A program made the position numbers and the translations under genes. A stretch of DNA of 64,000 nt from Candidatus Thiobius zoothamnicola. Its GTDB lineage: Bacteria > Pseudomonadota > Gammaproteobacteria > Chromatiales > Chromatiaceae. The notes beneath the pieces are model-generated. The model had not been told where the DNA came from and did not search any database. It worked only from the letters and a program-made list of their open reading frames with translations. Below, one piece after another: positions 40,803 to 48,472 of this stretch. Numbering within the stretch: position 1 is the first letter of the stretch; each line of letters opens with the position of its first letter. The stretch spans positions 1 through 64,000 of the forward strand of contig JAPQLC010000008.1 of NCBI GenBank assembly GCA_030826945.1, read 5' to 3'.

Positions 40803-41008
40803 TGTCTGGCGTTTAGTGGATGATAGGCGGATTCCCTTTCTTCACTGGTTCGGGGTAGTCACTCAAGCGCAAGCCAGAACGAATGGCAGGCTGTGTTTCC
40901 CAATCTATATGGATCATATTATGATTTCCCGGCTCCAGGTGCTAGACAGTGCTTGGCGTTGGAAAGTCAGGTTTCAAAACATATTTCTAAATAAAACCCG
41001 GAGGATTT

Positions 41009-42079
41009 ATGAGTCATCAGGCGATTGTGATTGATGCGGGTTCTGGCATGGTCAAAGCTGGATTTGCTGGCGACGATGCGCCAAAGGTGGTTTTTCCTTC
41101 CATCGTTGGTTATGCGAAAGATGGCACCCGTTATGTCGGAGATGAGGCACAGAAAAGGATCGGTTTGCTTGACATGAAAAGACCTGTCCAGCATGGGATT
41201 GTGCAGGACTGGGGTCATTTTGAGCTATTGCTCGGTCATGCGTTTGATGAACTGGGGGTTGATCCTGCGGGGCGGGCTGTATTGTTGACCGAAGCGCCGT
41301 TGAATCCCAAAGCCAATCGCGAAAGAATGACCCGAATGTGTTTCGAGACTTTTAAAGTCTCTGGCATGTATGTCGCCATCCAGGCCGTGCTGGCGCTGTA
41401 TGCGAGTGGTCGAACCACGGGTATCGTGCTGGATTCCGGGTATGGGGTTTCTCATACGGTGCCAATCTACGAAGGATATGCTTTGCCACATGCGATTATC
41501 CGGTTGGATCTGGCCGGTGTGGATTTAACGGATTATCTGGCGCAGTTGTTAAACGAAGCCGGGCATGGTTTCCATACCCAATCGGAGCTTGAAGTCGTTC
41601 GTGACATCAAGGAGAAATTGGGTTATGTCGCACTGGATTTTGAGGCGGAGAAGGGAGCTGGCAAAACATACTCATTGCCTAACGGGAGTGATATTACGGT
41701 TGAAAGTGAACGTTTCCGTTGCCCGGAAACTTTGTTCCAACCGGCTTTCATTGGCATGGAGTCTGCCGGGATACATGAGACGACCTATAACTCCATCATG
41801 AAGTGTGATGTGGATATCCGTAAGGATTTGTACGCCAATACTGTGCTGAGCGGGGGAACCACCTTATTCCCCGGTATGGCAGATCGGATGCAAAAGGAAA
41901 TCAGCGCTTTGGCACCACCGACGATGAAAATTAAAATCATCGCGCCACCTGAGCGTAAATATTCTGTCTGGATTGGCGGTTCTATCCTGGCGTCATTGTC
42001 AACATTCCAGCAAATGTGGATCAGTGAATCAGAATATGACAAGAGTGGGCCGAGCATCGTGCATCGGAAATGTTTCTAA
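41009..42079 (+). CDS. Eukaryote-type actin
   Basis: A 356-residue protein that is true actin, not MreB/ParM. My hand alignment to animal beta-actin gives about 70% identity overall and about 90% in the last ~105 residues, including the identical C terminus [11 protein letters not shown]. Asp11 (D9), Lys18 (K16), Gln137 (Q125), Asp154 (D142), His161 (H149), Lys213/Glu214 and His73 (H62) are kept. Lost are 9 residues of the D-loop (only YAKDGTR remains, residues 35-41) and 7 of a subdomain-4 loop (near 213-219). Asp157 is Tyr145 (TAT at 41441). The barbed-end cleft ([15 protein letters not shown]) is intact. It has no intron. GGAGG lies 4 bases before the ATG, and a thymosin-beta gene follows 68 bp downstream. 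Confidence 0.97.
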   Translation: MSHQAIVIDAGSGMVKAGFAGDDAPKVVFPSIVGYAKDGTRYVGDEAQKRIGLLDMKRPVQHGIVQDWGHFELLLGHAFDELGVDPAGRAVLLTEAPLNPKANRERMTRMCFETFKVSGMYVAIQAVLALYASGRTTGIVLDSGYGVSHTVPIYEGYALPHAIIRLDLAGVDLTDYLAQLLNEAGHGFHTQSELEVVRDIKEKLGYVALDFEAEKGAGKTYSLPNGSDITVESERFRCPETLFQPAFIGMESAGIHETTYNSIMKCDVDIRKDLYANTVLSGGTTLFPGMADRMQKEISALAPPTMKIKIIAPPERKYSVWIGGSILASLSTFQQMWISESEYDKSGPSIVHRKCF

Positions 42080-42147
42080 ATCGTGTCGTCAAGCGGCTGC
42101 GTTTCGCTTGTTGTTGTTTTCTTGCTATAGCCTGAGAGGATTTAACC

Positions 42148-42300
42148 ATGCCAGACAAACTGGATTTATCCGAACTGATGTCGTTCGATAAAAGCGCTTT
42201 GCAAAAAGCGCAAACCGATGAGAAAAATTCTTTGCCGACGCAAGCGGTGATTGAAGAAGAAAAGCGGCAGGGAGGCGGTTCTTCGGACTCGACGCCGTAG
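42148..42300 (+). CDS. Thymosin-beta (beta-thymosin/WH2) actin-binding peptide
   Basis: A 50-residue protein that aligns without gaps to animal thymosin beta-4: 22 of 44 positions identical. The N-terminal helix (DLSELMSFDKSAL), the LKKTETQEKN motif as LQKAQTDEKN, the LP turn and the C-terminal helix (VIEEEKRQG) are all in register. The extra tail is SSDSTP. In animals this peptide sequesters ATP-actin monomers by binding the barbed-end cleft and the pointed end. GAGAGGA lies 7 bases before the ATG, so it should be translated. It is the second gene of the actin operon, and no other gene follows before the terminator. Confidence 0.93.
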   Translation: MPDKLDLSELMSFDKSALQKAQTDEKNSLPTQAVIEEEKRQGGGSSDSTP

Positions 42301-42320
42301 CGGGAGGGGAAAGCCAACTA

Positions 42321-42350
42321 TGGCAACAGGATGGATTTATTCTGTTGCCA
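42321..42350. terminator. Bidirectional terminator-like stem-loop between thymosin and fusA2
   Basis: TGGCAACAG (42321-42329) and CTGTTGCCA (42342-42350) are a perfect 9-bp inverted repeat; two further pairs (one wobble) leave an 8-base loop. It begins 20 bases after the thymosin stop and 70 bases after the convergent fusA2 stop, so it can end both transcripts. No clear U-run is present. Confidence 0.6.
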
Positions 42351-42419
42351 TCAAATCTGCTGCGTCAATGCGCCGATGGGTTGTTGATTTCCCATTTGTC
42401 GGCGCTTGGCACAAGCTGG

Positions 42420-44504
42420 TTATTTGGCTTCTTTGCGTGCTTTCACTTCCTTGATGACCTCTTCAGCCACATTAGTTGGGCAGGGCGCATAGTGGGAGAA
42501 CTCCATGGAGAATTGACCACGCCCGGAGGTCATGGTGCGTAGATCGCCAATGTAGCCAAACATTTCAGACAGCGGCGCATCTGCTTTAACCCGTACGCCG
42601 GTGGTGCCGGCTTCCTGGCCTTGAATCATGCCGCGACGGCGATTCAAGTCGCCAATCACATCGCCGACATGATCTTCCGGCGTGAACACGTCCACTTTCA
42701 TGATAGGTTCCAGCAATTGCGGCGCGGCTTTCGGAATGGATTGGCGATAAGCTGCTTTGGCCGCAATTTCATAAGCCACCGCCGAAGAGTCCACCGGGTG
42801 GAAGCCGCCATCCATCAGGGTGACTTTGACATCCAGCAGGGGGAAGCCCGCCAAGGTGCCTTCCTGCATGCTGGTGCCAAACCCTTTCTCCACAGCAGGC
42901 CAGAATTCACGCGGCACGTTGCCGCCAGTGACTTTCGATTCAAATTCAAAGCCGCTGTTGGTTTCGCCTGGTTCGATGGTGTAATCAATTTTGGCGAATT
43001 GACCTGAACCACCGGTTTGTTTTTTATGCGTGTAGCTGTCTTCGACCGGACGGGTGATGGTTTCGCGGTAGGCCACTTGCGGTTTGCCCATTTCCACGTC
43101 CACGCCATGGGTGCGTTTGAGAATGTCCACCTTGATATCCAGGTGCAATTCACCCATGCCTTTGATGATGGTCTCGCCGGATTCTTCGTCGGTTTCGACG
43201 CGGAATGAAGGGTCTTCCTGCATCATTTTGTTCAGTGCGATGCCCATCTTTTCGGTGGAGCCTTTATCTTTGGGCTTGATTGCGATGGAGATGACCGGAT
43301 CGGGGAACACCATGGGTTCAAGCGTTGCCGGTTTGTTCGGATCACACAAGGTGTGGCCGGTTTGGGTGTTCTTCAGACCAACCAGCGCAATGATGTCGCC
43401 CGCTTGTGCCGAATTCAGTTCTTTACGGTCATCCGCATGCATTTCGACGATACGGCCAATCCGCTCGGTTTTACCGGTGAACGTATTCAGCACGGTCATG
43501 CCTTTTTCGAGGCGGCCCGAGTAGATGCGGGTAAAGGTCAAGGCGCCAAAACGGTCATCCATGATTTTGAAGGCGAGCGCGCGTAAGGGGCCGTCTGGGT
43601 CAACAATGGCTTTTTCGCCAGTTTCGTTGCCTTCCATATCCACTTCAGGTTGGGGATCCACTTCAACCGGGTTGGGCAAATAATCCACCACGGCATCCAA
43701 CACTAATTGGATACCTTTATTTTTAAAGGCTGAGCCACAATAGGTTGGGAAAAAGTCCAGCTTGCGGGTGCCTTCGCGGATACAACGCTTGATGTCTTCA
43801 ATGGAGGGTTCTTCGCCTTCCAGATAAGCGCCCATCAAGTCATCATCCTGTTCCACGGCGGCCTCAATCAACTGCTCGCGGTATTCTTCGACTTTATCGG
43901 CCATATCGGCGGGTACGTCCTGAATTTCATATTTGGACGGATCGCCGGAATCATCCCAAATCCAGGCTTTACGGGTCAGCAAATCAATGATGCCGGTGAA
44001 ATCATCTTCAGTGCCGATTGGCAGTACCATGACTAAAGGATTGGCACCAAGCACATTGGTCACTTGGTCCACCACCCGGTAGAAATCAGCGCCCAGACGA
44101 TCCAGCTTATTGACGAAGATAATACGCGCCACTTCGGATTCGTTAGCATAACGCCAGTTGGTTTCAGATTGAGGCTCCACGCCGCCTGAGCCACAGAATA
44201 CGCCGACACCGCCATCCAGGACCTTCAATGAACGATACACTTCAATAGTGAAATCCACGTGCCCGGGCGTATCGATAATGTTCATCTGGTGATCTTTCCA
44301 GAAGCAAGTCGTCGCCGCTGACTGAATGGTGATGCCACGCTCACGTTCCTGATCCATGAAATCCGTAGTCGCCTCACCGTCATGCACTTCACCAATCTTA
44401 TGCGTCTTACCGGTCAGATTGAGAATACGCTCGGTAGTGGTGGTTTTACCGGCATCAACGTGGGCGAAGATGCCGATGTTGCGATACAAATTGAGGTCAG
44501 TCAT
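42420..44504 (-). CDS. fusA2: Elongation factor G, second type (EF-G2/FusB-like)
   Basis: A 694-residue translational GTPase with G1 [13 protein letters not shown]3 DTPGHVDF and G4 NKLDR, plus domains II-V. It is not in a str operon (no rpsL/rpsG/tuf nearby), and stretches such as [20 protein letters not shown] match the stand-alone second EF-G of gammaproteobacteria. It may function in ribosome recycling or under stress, with the main EF-G elsewhere. It is convergent with the actin/thymosin operon. Confidence 0.92.
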   Translation of the reverse strand: MTDLNLYRNIGIFAHVDAGKTTTTERILNLTGKTHKIGEVHDGEATTDFMDQERERGITIQSAATTCFWKDHQMNIIDTPGHVDFTIEVYRSLKVLDGGVGVFCGSGGVEPQSETNWRYANESEVARIIFVNKLDRLGADFYRVVDQVTNVLGANPLVMVLPIGTEDDFTGIIDLLTRKAWIWDDSGDPSKYEIQDVPADMADKVEEYREQLIEAAVEQDDDLMGAYLEGEEPSIEDIKRCIREGTRKLDFFPTYCGSAFKNKGIQLVLDAVVDYLPNPVEVDPQPEVDMEGNETGEKAIVDPDGPLRALAFKIMDDRFGALTFTRIYSGRLEKGMTVLNTFTGKTERIGRIVEMHADDRKELNSAQAGDIIALVGLKNTQTGHTLCDPNKPATLEPMVFPDPVISIAIKPKDKGSTEKMGIALNKMMQEDPSFRVETDEESGETIIKGMGELHLDIKVDILKRTHGVDVEMGKPQVAYRETITRPVEDSYTHKKQTGGSGQFAKIDYTIEPGETNSGFEFESKVTGGNVPREFWPAVEKGFGTSMQEGTLAGFPLLDVKVTLMDGGFHPVDSSAVAYEIAAKAAYRQSIPKAAPQLLEPIMKVDVFTPEDHVGDVIGDLNRRRGMIQGQEAGTTGVRVKADAPLSEMFGYIGDLRTMTSGRGQFSMEFSHYAPCPTNVAEEVIKEVKARKEAK

Positions 44505-44739
44505 CGTGGCTCTCTGTGGGATAGGGAGATAATAAAAATTCCTGGTAGGCGATAAAGCAGTAAATCTTTGATTTATATAAAGATTCTAACGAAACCAGAA
44601 TAAACAGGCGCGCATTTTAGCATTCACTGATGAAAAACACCCAAGAATTTTAATCGCATAACCGGAATTCACATCGGCGCTAGCCAATTCCATCCGCCCT
44701 GATAAAATCCCCCGCCATGATTCTTTGTTGAATGGTTTT

Positions 44740-46146
44740 ATGACGATCAAAACCCGCTTTGCGCCCAGCCCGACCGGTTATTTACATGTCGGCGGTGCGC
44801 GTACTGCTTTATTTTCCTGGCTGCATGCCCGCCGTCATGGCGGCGATTTTGTCCTGCGCATTGAAGATACCGACCTGGAGCGCTCAACCCAGGCATCGGT
44901 GGATGCGATTCTGCAAGGCATGGACTGGCTCGGGCTGGATTATGACGAAGGCCCTTTTTATCAAACCGAACGGTTTGACCGGTATAACGCGGTCATTGAT
45001 CAGCTGATCGAACAGGGCCTGGCGTACCGCTGCACCTGCTCCAAGGAACGCCTGCAGCAACTGCGCGAACAGCAAATGGCGGCCAAACAAAAGCCGCGCT
45101 ATGACGGGCACTGCCGTGATCGTGAGATTGGCCCGGATGAACCGCATGTGGTGCGTTTTCGCAATCCACTGGATGGCGAAGTGGTATTCAACGACCTGGT
45201 GCGTGGGCCTATCCGTGTCGCCAATCAAGAACTGGATGATTTGATTATCCGCCGTACCGATGGCGCGCCGACCTACAACCTGACTGTGGTGGTGGATGAT
45301 CACGACATGGGTATCACCCAGGTGATCCGTGGTGATGACCATATCAACAACACGCCGCGCCAGATCAATCTGTATCAGGCATTGGGCTGGGAAATACCCG
45401 AATTCGCCCATTTGCCAATGATTCTGGGCGATGACGGCGCGCGCCTGTCCAAGCGGCATGGCGCCGTCAGCGTGATGCAATATTTTGAGGACGGCTATTT
45501 ACCCGAGGCGCTGTTGAATTACTTGGTGCGTCTGGGCTGGTCGCATGGCGATCAGGAAATATTTTCCCTCGCCGAAATGACCGAATGGTTTGATCTGAGT
45601 GCAGTCAATAAAGCGCCCTCCAGTTTTAATACTGACAAGCTGAACTGGCTGAACCAGCACTACATCAAATCGGCTGATCCGGCGCGCATCGCTGAATTGG
45701 TGTTGCCGCACATGAATGCGCTGGGTATTCAAACCAATGTGGATGACAAACTGATCGCCGTGGTTGAAGCGCAACGCGAACGCGCCAGCACCTTGGTTGA
45801 GTTGGCTGAAATCTCTGCGTTTTATTACCAGGATTTTGCTGAATACGATGCCAAGGCTGCCAAAAAAGCCTTCAAAGGCGATGCGGCAAAATGCTTGCAA
45901 CATGTCGCCGCCAAGCTGGCTGAACTGAGCGATTGGCAACGTGAGCCGATTCATCAAGCAGTAGCCGATAGTGTCGGTGAATTGGATGTTGGGTTCGGTA
46001 AGGTCGCCATGCCATTGCGCATTGCGGTAACTGGTGGATCACCCTCGCCCGATTTGGATTTGACCTTGTATCTGGTAGGGCGAGAGGCTGTGTTGCGGCG
46101 GGTGGATCAGGCCATTCGGAAAATTTCTCAGGCTACTTTAGACTGA
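44740..46146 (+). CDS. gltX: Glutamyl-tRNA synthetase
   Basis: A 468-residue class I synthetase. The HIGH-type motif is [18 protein letters not shown] (near residue 6) and the KMSKS-type motif is [15 protein letters not shown] (near 236). I start at ATG 44740 (MTIKTRFAP); two TTG codons upstream are in frame but add nothing conserved. The cassette array begins 16 bases after its stop. Confidence 0.96.
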   Translation: MTIKTRFAPSPTGYLHVGGARTALFSWLHARRHGGDFVLRIEDTDLERSTQASVDAILQGMDWLGLDYDEGPFYQTERFDRYNAVIDQLIEQGLAYRCTCSKERLQQLREQQMAAKQKPRYDGHCRDREIGPDEPHVVRFRNPLDGEVVFNDLVRGPIRVANQELDDLIIRRTDGAPTYNLTVVVDDHDMGITQVIRGDDHINNTPRQINLYQALGWEIPEFAHLPMILGDDGARLSKRHGAVSVMQYFEDGYLPEALLNYLVRLGWSHGDQEIFSLAEMTEWFDLSAVNKAPSSFNTDKLNWLNQHYIKSADPARIAELVLPHMNALGIQTNVDDKLIAVVEAQRERASTLVELAEISAFYYQDFAEYDAKAAKKAFKGDAAKCLQHVAAKLAELSDWQREPIHQAVADSVGELDVGFGKVAMPLRIAVTGGSPSPDLDLTLYLVGREAVLRRVDQAIRKISQATLD

Positions 46147-46162
46147 AGTAAACTATAGTTTT

Positions 46163-46216
46163 GCATCACTACCTTTGTTTTGTCGGGGCGAAGTCTCACA
46201 AAATGGGTTGTTAGGC
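46163..46216 (+). other. attC-like site after gltX
   Basis: The site ends in a canonical GTTAGGC core (46210-46216). The arms GCATCACTACCTTTGTTTTG and CACAAAATGGGTTGTTAGGC pair imperfectly with unpaired bases on the left arm. The left core (GCATCAC) is degenerate relative to RYYYAAC. It marks the left edge of the cassette-like block that ends before glnS. Confidence 0.45.
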
Positions 46217-46244
46217 AATCAATATTTAGCAAAGGGGAACTATC

Positions 46245-46739
46245 ATGGCACGTAGAGCTTTTTATAGTTTCCATTACAAACCCGATAACTGGCGAGCTTC
46301 TCAAGTACGAAATATGGGTGTAGTGGGAGGGAACAAACCAGCAACAGATAATGACTGGGAAGATGTTAAAAAAGGTCGTGATAAAGCCATCAAGAATTGG
46401 ATTGATGGTCAAATCAAAGGCAAATCAGTTGCAATAGTTCTCATCGGAGAAAAAACTGCTGGTAGAAAATGGATCAAGTATGAGATCGAAAAGGCTTGGA
46501 GTGATGGGAAAGGCGTAATGGGAATATACGTTCACAATTTAAAAGACAGTGACGGAAATCAATCAAGCAAAGGAGGCAACCCATTTGATGCTGTTAATAT
46601 TGATGGCAGGTCGCTATCAAAAATAGTTAAAGTATACGATCCGCGACGCTCTAGAAGCACGTATGTCTACGATCATATAAAAGAAAATTTATCTGATTGG
46701 ATAGAAAAGGCTATCGAGATAAGAGAAAAATATGACTGA
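46245..46739 (+). CDS. ThsB-like TIR-domain protein
   Basis: A 164-residue protein of the MTH538/ThsB TIR-like group: MARRAFYSFHYKPDNWRASQ at the start, VAIVLIGEKTAGRKWIKYEI with the glutamate expected at the active site, and a C-terminal ENLSDWIEKAIE helix. In Thoeris systems such proteins detect phage and make a nucleotide signal from NAD. It overlaps the next, membrane-protein gene by 8 bases, so the two are a unit. No ThsA (SIR2/SLOG) gene is present, so the membrane protein would have to be the effector. Confidence 0.85.
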   Translation: MARRAFYSFHYKPDNWRASQVRNMGVVGGNKPATDNDWEDVKKGRDKAIKNWIDGQIKGKSVAIVLIGEKTAGRKWIKYEIEKAWSDGKGVMGIYVHNLKDSDGNQSSKGGNPFDAVNIDGRSLSKIVKVYDPRRSRSTYVYDHIKENLSDWIEKAIEIREKYD

Positions 46740-47187
46740 AGAACAATCTCAGCCTTTGCTATCCGAGAGTTCGCCTTCTGTTCAAACCCATCTTGGTATT
46801 ATCCAGGGCGTAATTGAGCGTATGGCATCAAATAGCACTTCATCAAAAGCATGGTGCATAACGATAGTGTCTGCTGTTCTAGTCATCGTGGCTGATAAAG
46901 GTAAACCAGATTTTGCTTTTATCGCTTTAATTCCTATACTGCTATTCTTGGCGCTGGATGCATACTATCTTGCAATGGAAAAAGGGTTTCGCAATTCATA
47001 TAACCAATTCGTTAGAAGGTTGCATCAGTCTGAACTGACTCCAGAAGACTTGTATTCAGTAAAGCCTGAGGGAAAGCCATCTTTACTACAAATAGAAGCA
47101 TTAAAGTCGTTCTCGGTATGGGGTTTTTATCTTGTTCTAGGTTTGCTAGTGGGTATGACTCGGTGGCTTGTGTTAGGCTCATATTAG
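46732..47187 (+). CDS. Small membrane protein paired with TIR (possible SLATT-like effector)
   Basis: A 151-residue protein with likely membrane helices near 41-56, 60-78 and 128-148, a polar N terminus and a charged segment (residues ~82-125) between the second and third helices. It resembles SLATT/2TM-type effectors in general layout only. Translation is coupled to the TIR gene by an 8-base overlap. I infer it damages the membrane when the TIR signal appears. Confidence 0.6.
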   Translation: MTEEQSQPLLSESSPSVQTHLGIIQGVIERMASNSTSSKAWCITIVSAVLVIVADKGKPDFAFIALIPILLFLALDAYYLAMEKGFRNSYNQFVRRLHQSELTPEDLYSVKPEGKPSLLQIEALKSFSVWGFYLVLGLLVGMTRWLVLGSY

Positions 47188-47196
47188 GAATACAGC

Positions 47197-47577
47197 ATGC
47201 CATTTGTCCAAATCACGCTAAAAACAGGGTACTCGGAAGAGGCTATCAAAACCATAAGCAATTCAGTCCATTCATCTCTGGTAAACGCTTTTGGTATTCC
47301 GGTCAATGATAAGTTTCAAACAATACGAGAAATAGACAAATCCCATCTCGTATTTCCTGATTCATACATGGAAATACCGCACTCCGAAAGAATTGTATTC
47401 ATTCACATCACAGCCAAGGAAGGAAGAACCACGGAAATGAAAAAAAGGTTATTCTCCGAAATTGCATTATCGGTCAGCGGCGGAATAGGTATACCAATTG
47501 AGGATGTCTTTATTGTCCTTGTGGAAAATAAGGCGGAAAACTGGTCTTTCGGTTGCGGAGAAGCCCAATTAGCCTAA
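47197..47577 (+). CDS. Tautomerase-superfamily protein
   Basis: A 126-residue protein with the catalytic Pro directly after the initiator Met (MPFVQITLKTGYSEEAIKTI), a repeated beta-alpha-beta layout and a second strand-helix set (RIVFIHITAKEGRTTEMKKR), as in the 4-oxalocrotonate tautomerase superfamily. The substrate is unknown. Its stop codon lies inside an attC site, so it is the last gene of that cassette. Confidence 0.75.
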   Translation: MPFVQITLKTGYSEEAIKTISNSVHSSLVNAFGIPVNDKFQTIREIDKSHLVFPDSYMEIPHSERIVFIHITAKEGRTTEMKKRLFSEIALSVSGGIGIPIEDVFIVLVENKAENWSFGCGEAQLA

Positions 47578-47640
47578 CAATAGCCGCACCGGAAAAATAC
47601 TCGCTGCGCTCGCATTTCTTCAGTGGGTTAGGTGTTATGC
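47572..47640 (+). other. Integron-type attC site
   Basis: It starts with a canonical GCCTAAC core (47572-47578) followed by AA and ends in GTTATGC (47634-47640). The arms TAACA...CCGCACCGGA...AAAAAT and TAACA...CCCACTGA...AGAAAT (complement) pair, with G bases unpaired only on the left arm, as attC requires. It is 69 nt, within the normal range, and is oriented like the neighbouring genes. Confidence 0.65.
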
Positions 47641-47681
47641 TGATAATGTGATATTGAAATATCAATCTTTAGGGGCTGATT

Positions 47682-47948
47682 ATGCCAATAATATCGATGT
47701 TTTACGGAATAATAATCCGTATGTACCTTCTTGATAATAAGCATCATAACTTGCCGCATATTCATGCTAAATATACCGAATTTGAAGCTTCAATAAGTAT
47801 TGATAATGGAGAAATCCTCGCAGGTAAGTTGCCTAGGAAACAATTAAGGCTGGTCCAGGCTTGGATTGAACTTTATCGTGATGAGCTAATGGCGAATTGG
47901 GAAATTTCAATTAGCGGTGATAATCCATATAAAATTAATCCTTTGTGA
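47682..47948 (+). CDS. DUF4160 protein
   Basis: An 88-residue protein with the DUF4160 pattern: PIISMFYGIIIRMYLLD, HHNLPHIHAKYTEFEA, and a C-terminal helix (KQLRLVQAWIELYRDELMAN). DUF4160 genes are usually followed by DUF2442 genes, as here, and the pair is suspected to be a toxin-antitoxin module. It lies 41 bases after an attC. Confidence 0.85.
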   Translation: MPIISMFYGIIIRMYLLDNKHHNLPHIHAKYTEFEASISIDNGEILAGKLPRKQLRLVQAWIELYRDELMANWEISISGDNPYKINPL

Positions 47949-47958
47949 GGTCCTATAT

Positions 47959-48210
47959 ATGTATTGGGATGTCAAGGTTGTCAGACCAAAACCAGATTAT
48001 CAACTATATGTTGAAATTGAAGATGGTCGTAAAGGCTTGTTTGATATGAAGCCATACTTGGAACATGGCGTATTTAGGGAGCTTAAGAATATGAATTATT
48101 TCAATCAGGTTGGGATTTTCTTTGGTGCTGTAACTTGGCCGCATGAACAAGATATTGCGCCAGAGACATTAATTGATGAAATGCAGATTATAGCAGAAGA
48201 GCCAGAATAA
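47959..48210 (+). CDS. DUF2442 protein
   Basis: An 83-residue protein (MYWDVKVVRPKPDYQLYVEI, GLFDMKPYLEHGVFRELK, and ending WPHEQDIAPETL). The ATG at 47959 has GTGAGG 8 bases upstream. It follows DUF4160 by 10 bases. It is the likely partner of that protein, and its end overlaps the collapsed attC. Confidence 0.85.
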   Translation: MYWDVKVVRPKPDYQLYVEIEDGRKGLFDMKPYLEHGVFRELKNMNYFNQVGIFFGAVTWPHEQDIAPETLIDEMQIIAEEPE

Positions 48211-48228
48211 CAAAGCTTGGCGTTACGC
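48205..48228 (+). other. Collapsed attC remnant
   Basis: GAATAACAAAGC joins directly to TTGGCGTTACGC: the two ends of an attC (compare the ends at 12806-12919) without the middle. The 24-base remainder spans the DUF2442 stop codon and fits a deletion between the arms. Confidence 0.4.
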
Positions 48229-48270
48229 TTTATAAACGAATGAAAAAGAAAAAGGACAAGAAGCAATACA

Positions 48271-48450
48271 ATGAACATTCAATTAAGTCAATATAATCCT
48301 CTGGATTTTCTGCAAGATGACAATGAGATTGCTGCGTACCTTAATGACGCTTATCTGGATGAAGATCCCAGGATGTTTCTTATCGCATTGGGTCACATCG
48401 CCAAAGCAAAAAATGTGTCATATGTTGCCGAACAATTCGGATTAAACTAA
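48271..48450 (+). pseudogene. Truncated HigA-like addiction-module antitoxin
   Basis: A 59-residue product (YNPLDFLQDDNEIAAYLNDA, then FLIALGHIAKAKNVSYVAEQ) that matches the first ~60 residues of the addiction-module antidote family (~95-100 residues). It ends before the recognition helix. No toxin gene is present. It is the last cassette-like gene before glnS. Confidence 0.65.
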
Positions 48451-48472
48451 AGAAAGCTAAGCAGTCCTCAAT

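Noticed and set aside
40920-41000. Sigma-70 promoter directly before the actin gene
   Set aside because: TTGGAA with a 17-base spacer and TATTTC is the best pair I can find, but it matches poorly and lies very close to the ATG.
41009-42300. Eukaryotic DNA contamination as the source of actin/thymosin
   Set aside because: Both genes lie inside a stretch of bacterial genes, have bacterial ribosome binding sites and operon spacing, and are intronless. The actin also carries deletions not found in ordinary eukaryotic actin. A chimeric assembly remains a small risk, noted in the finding.
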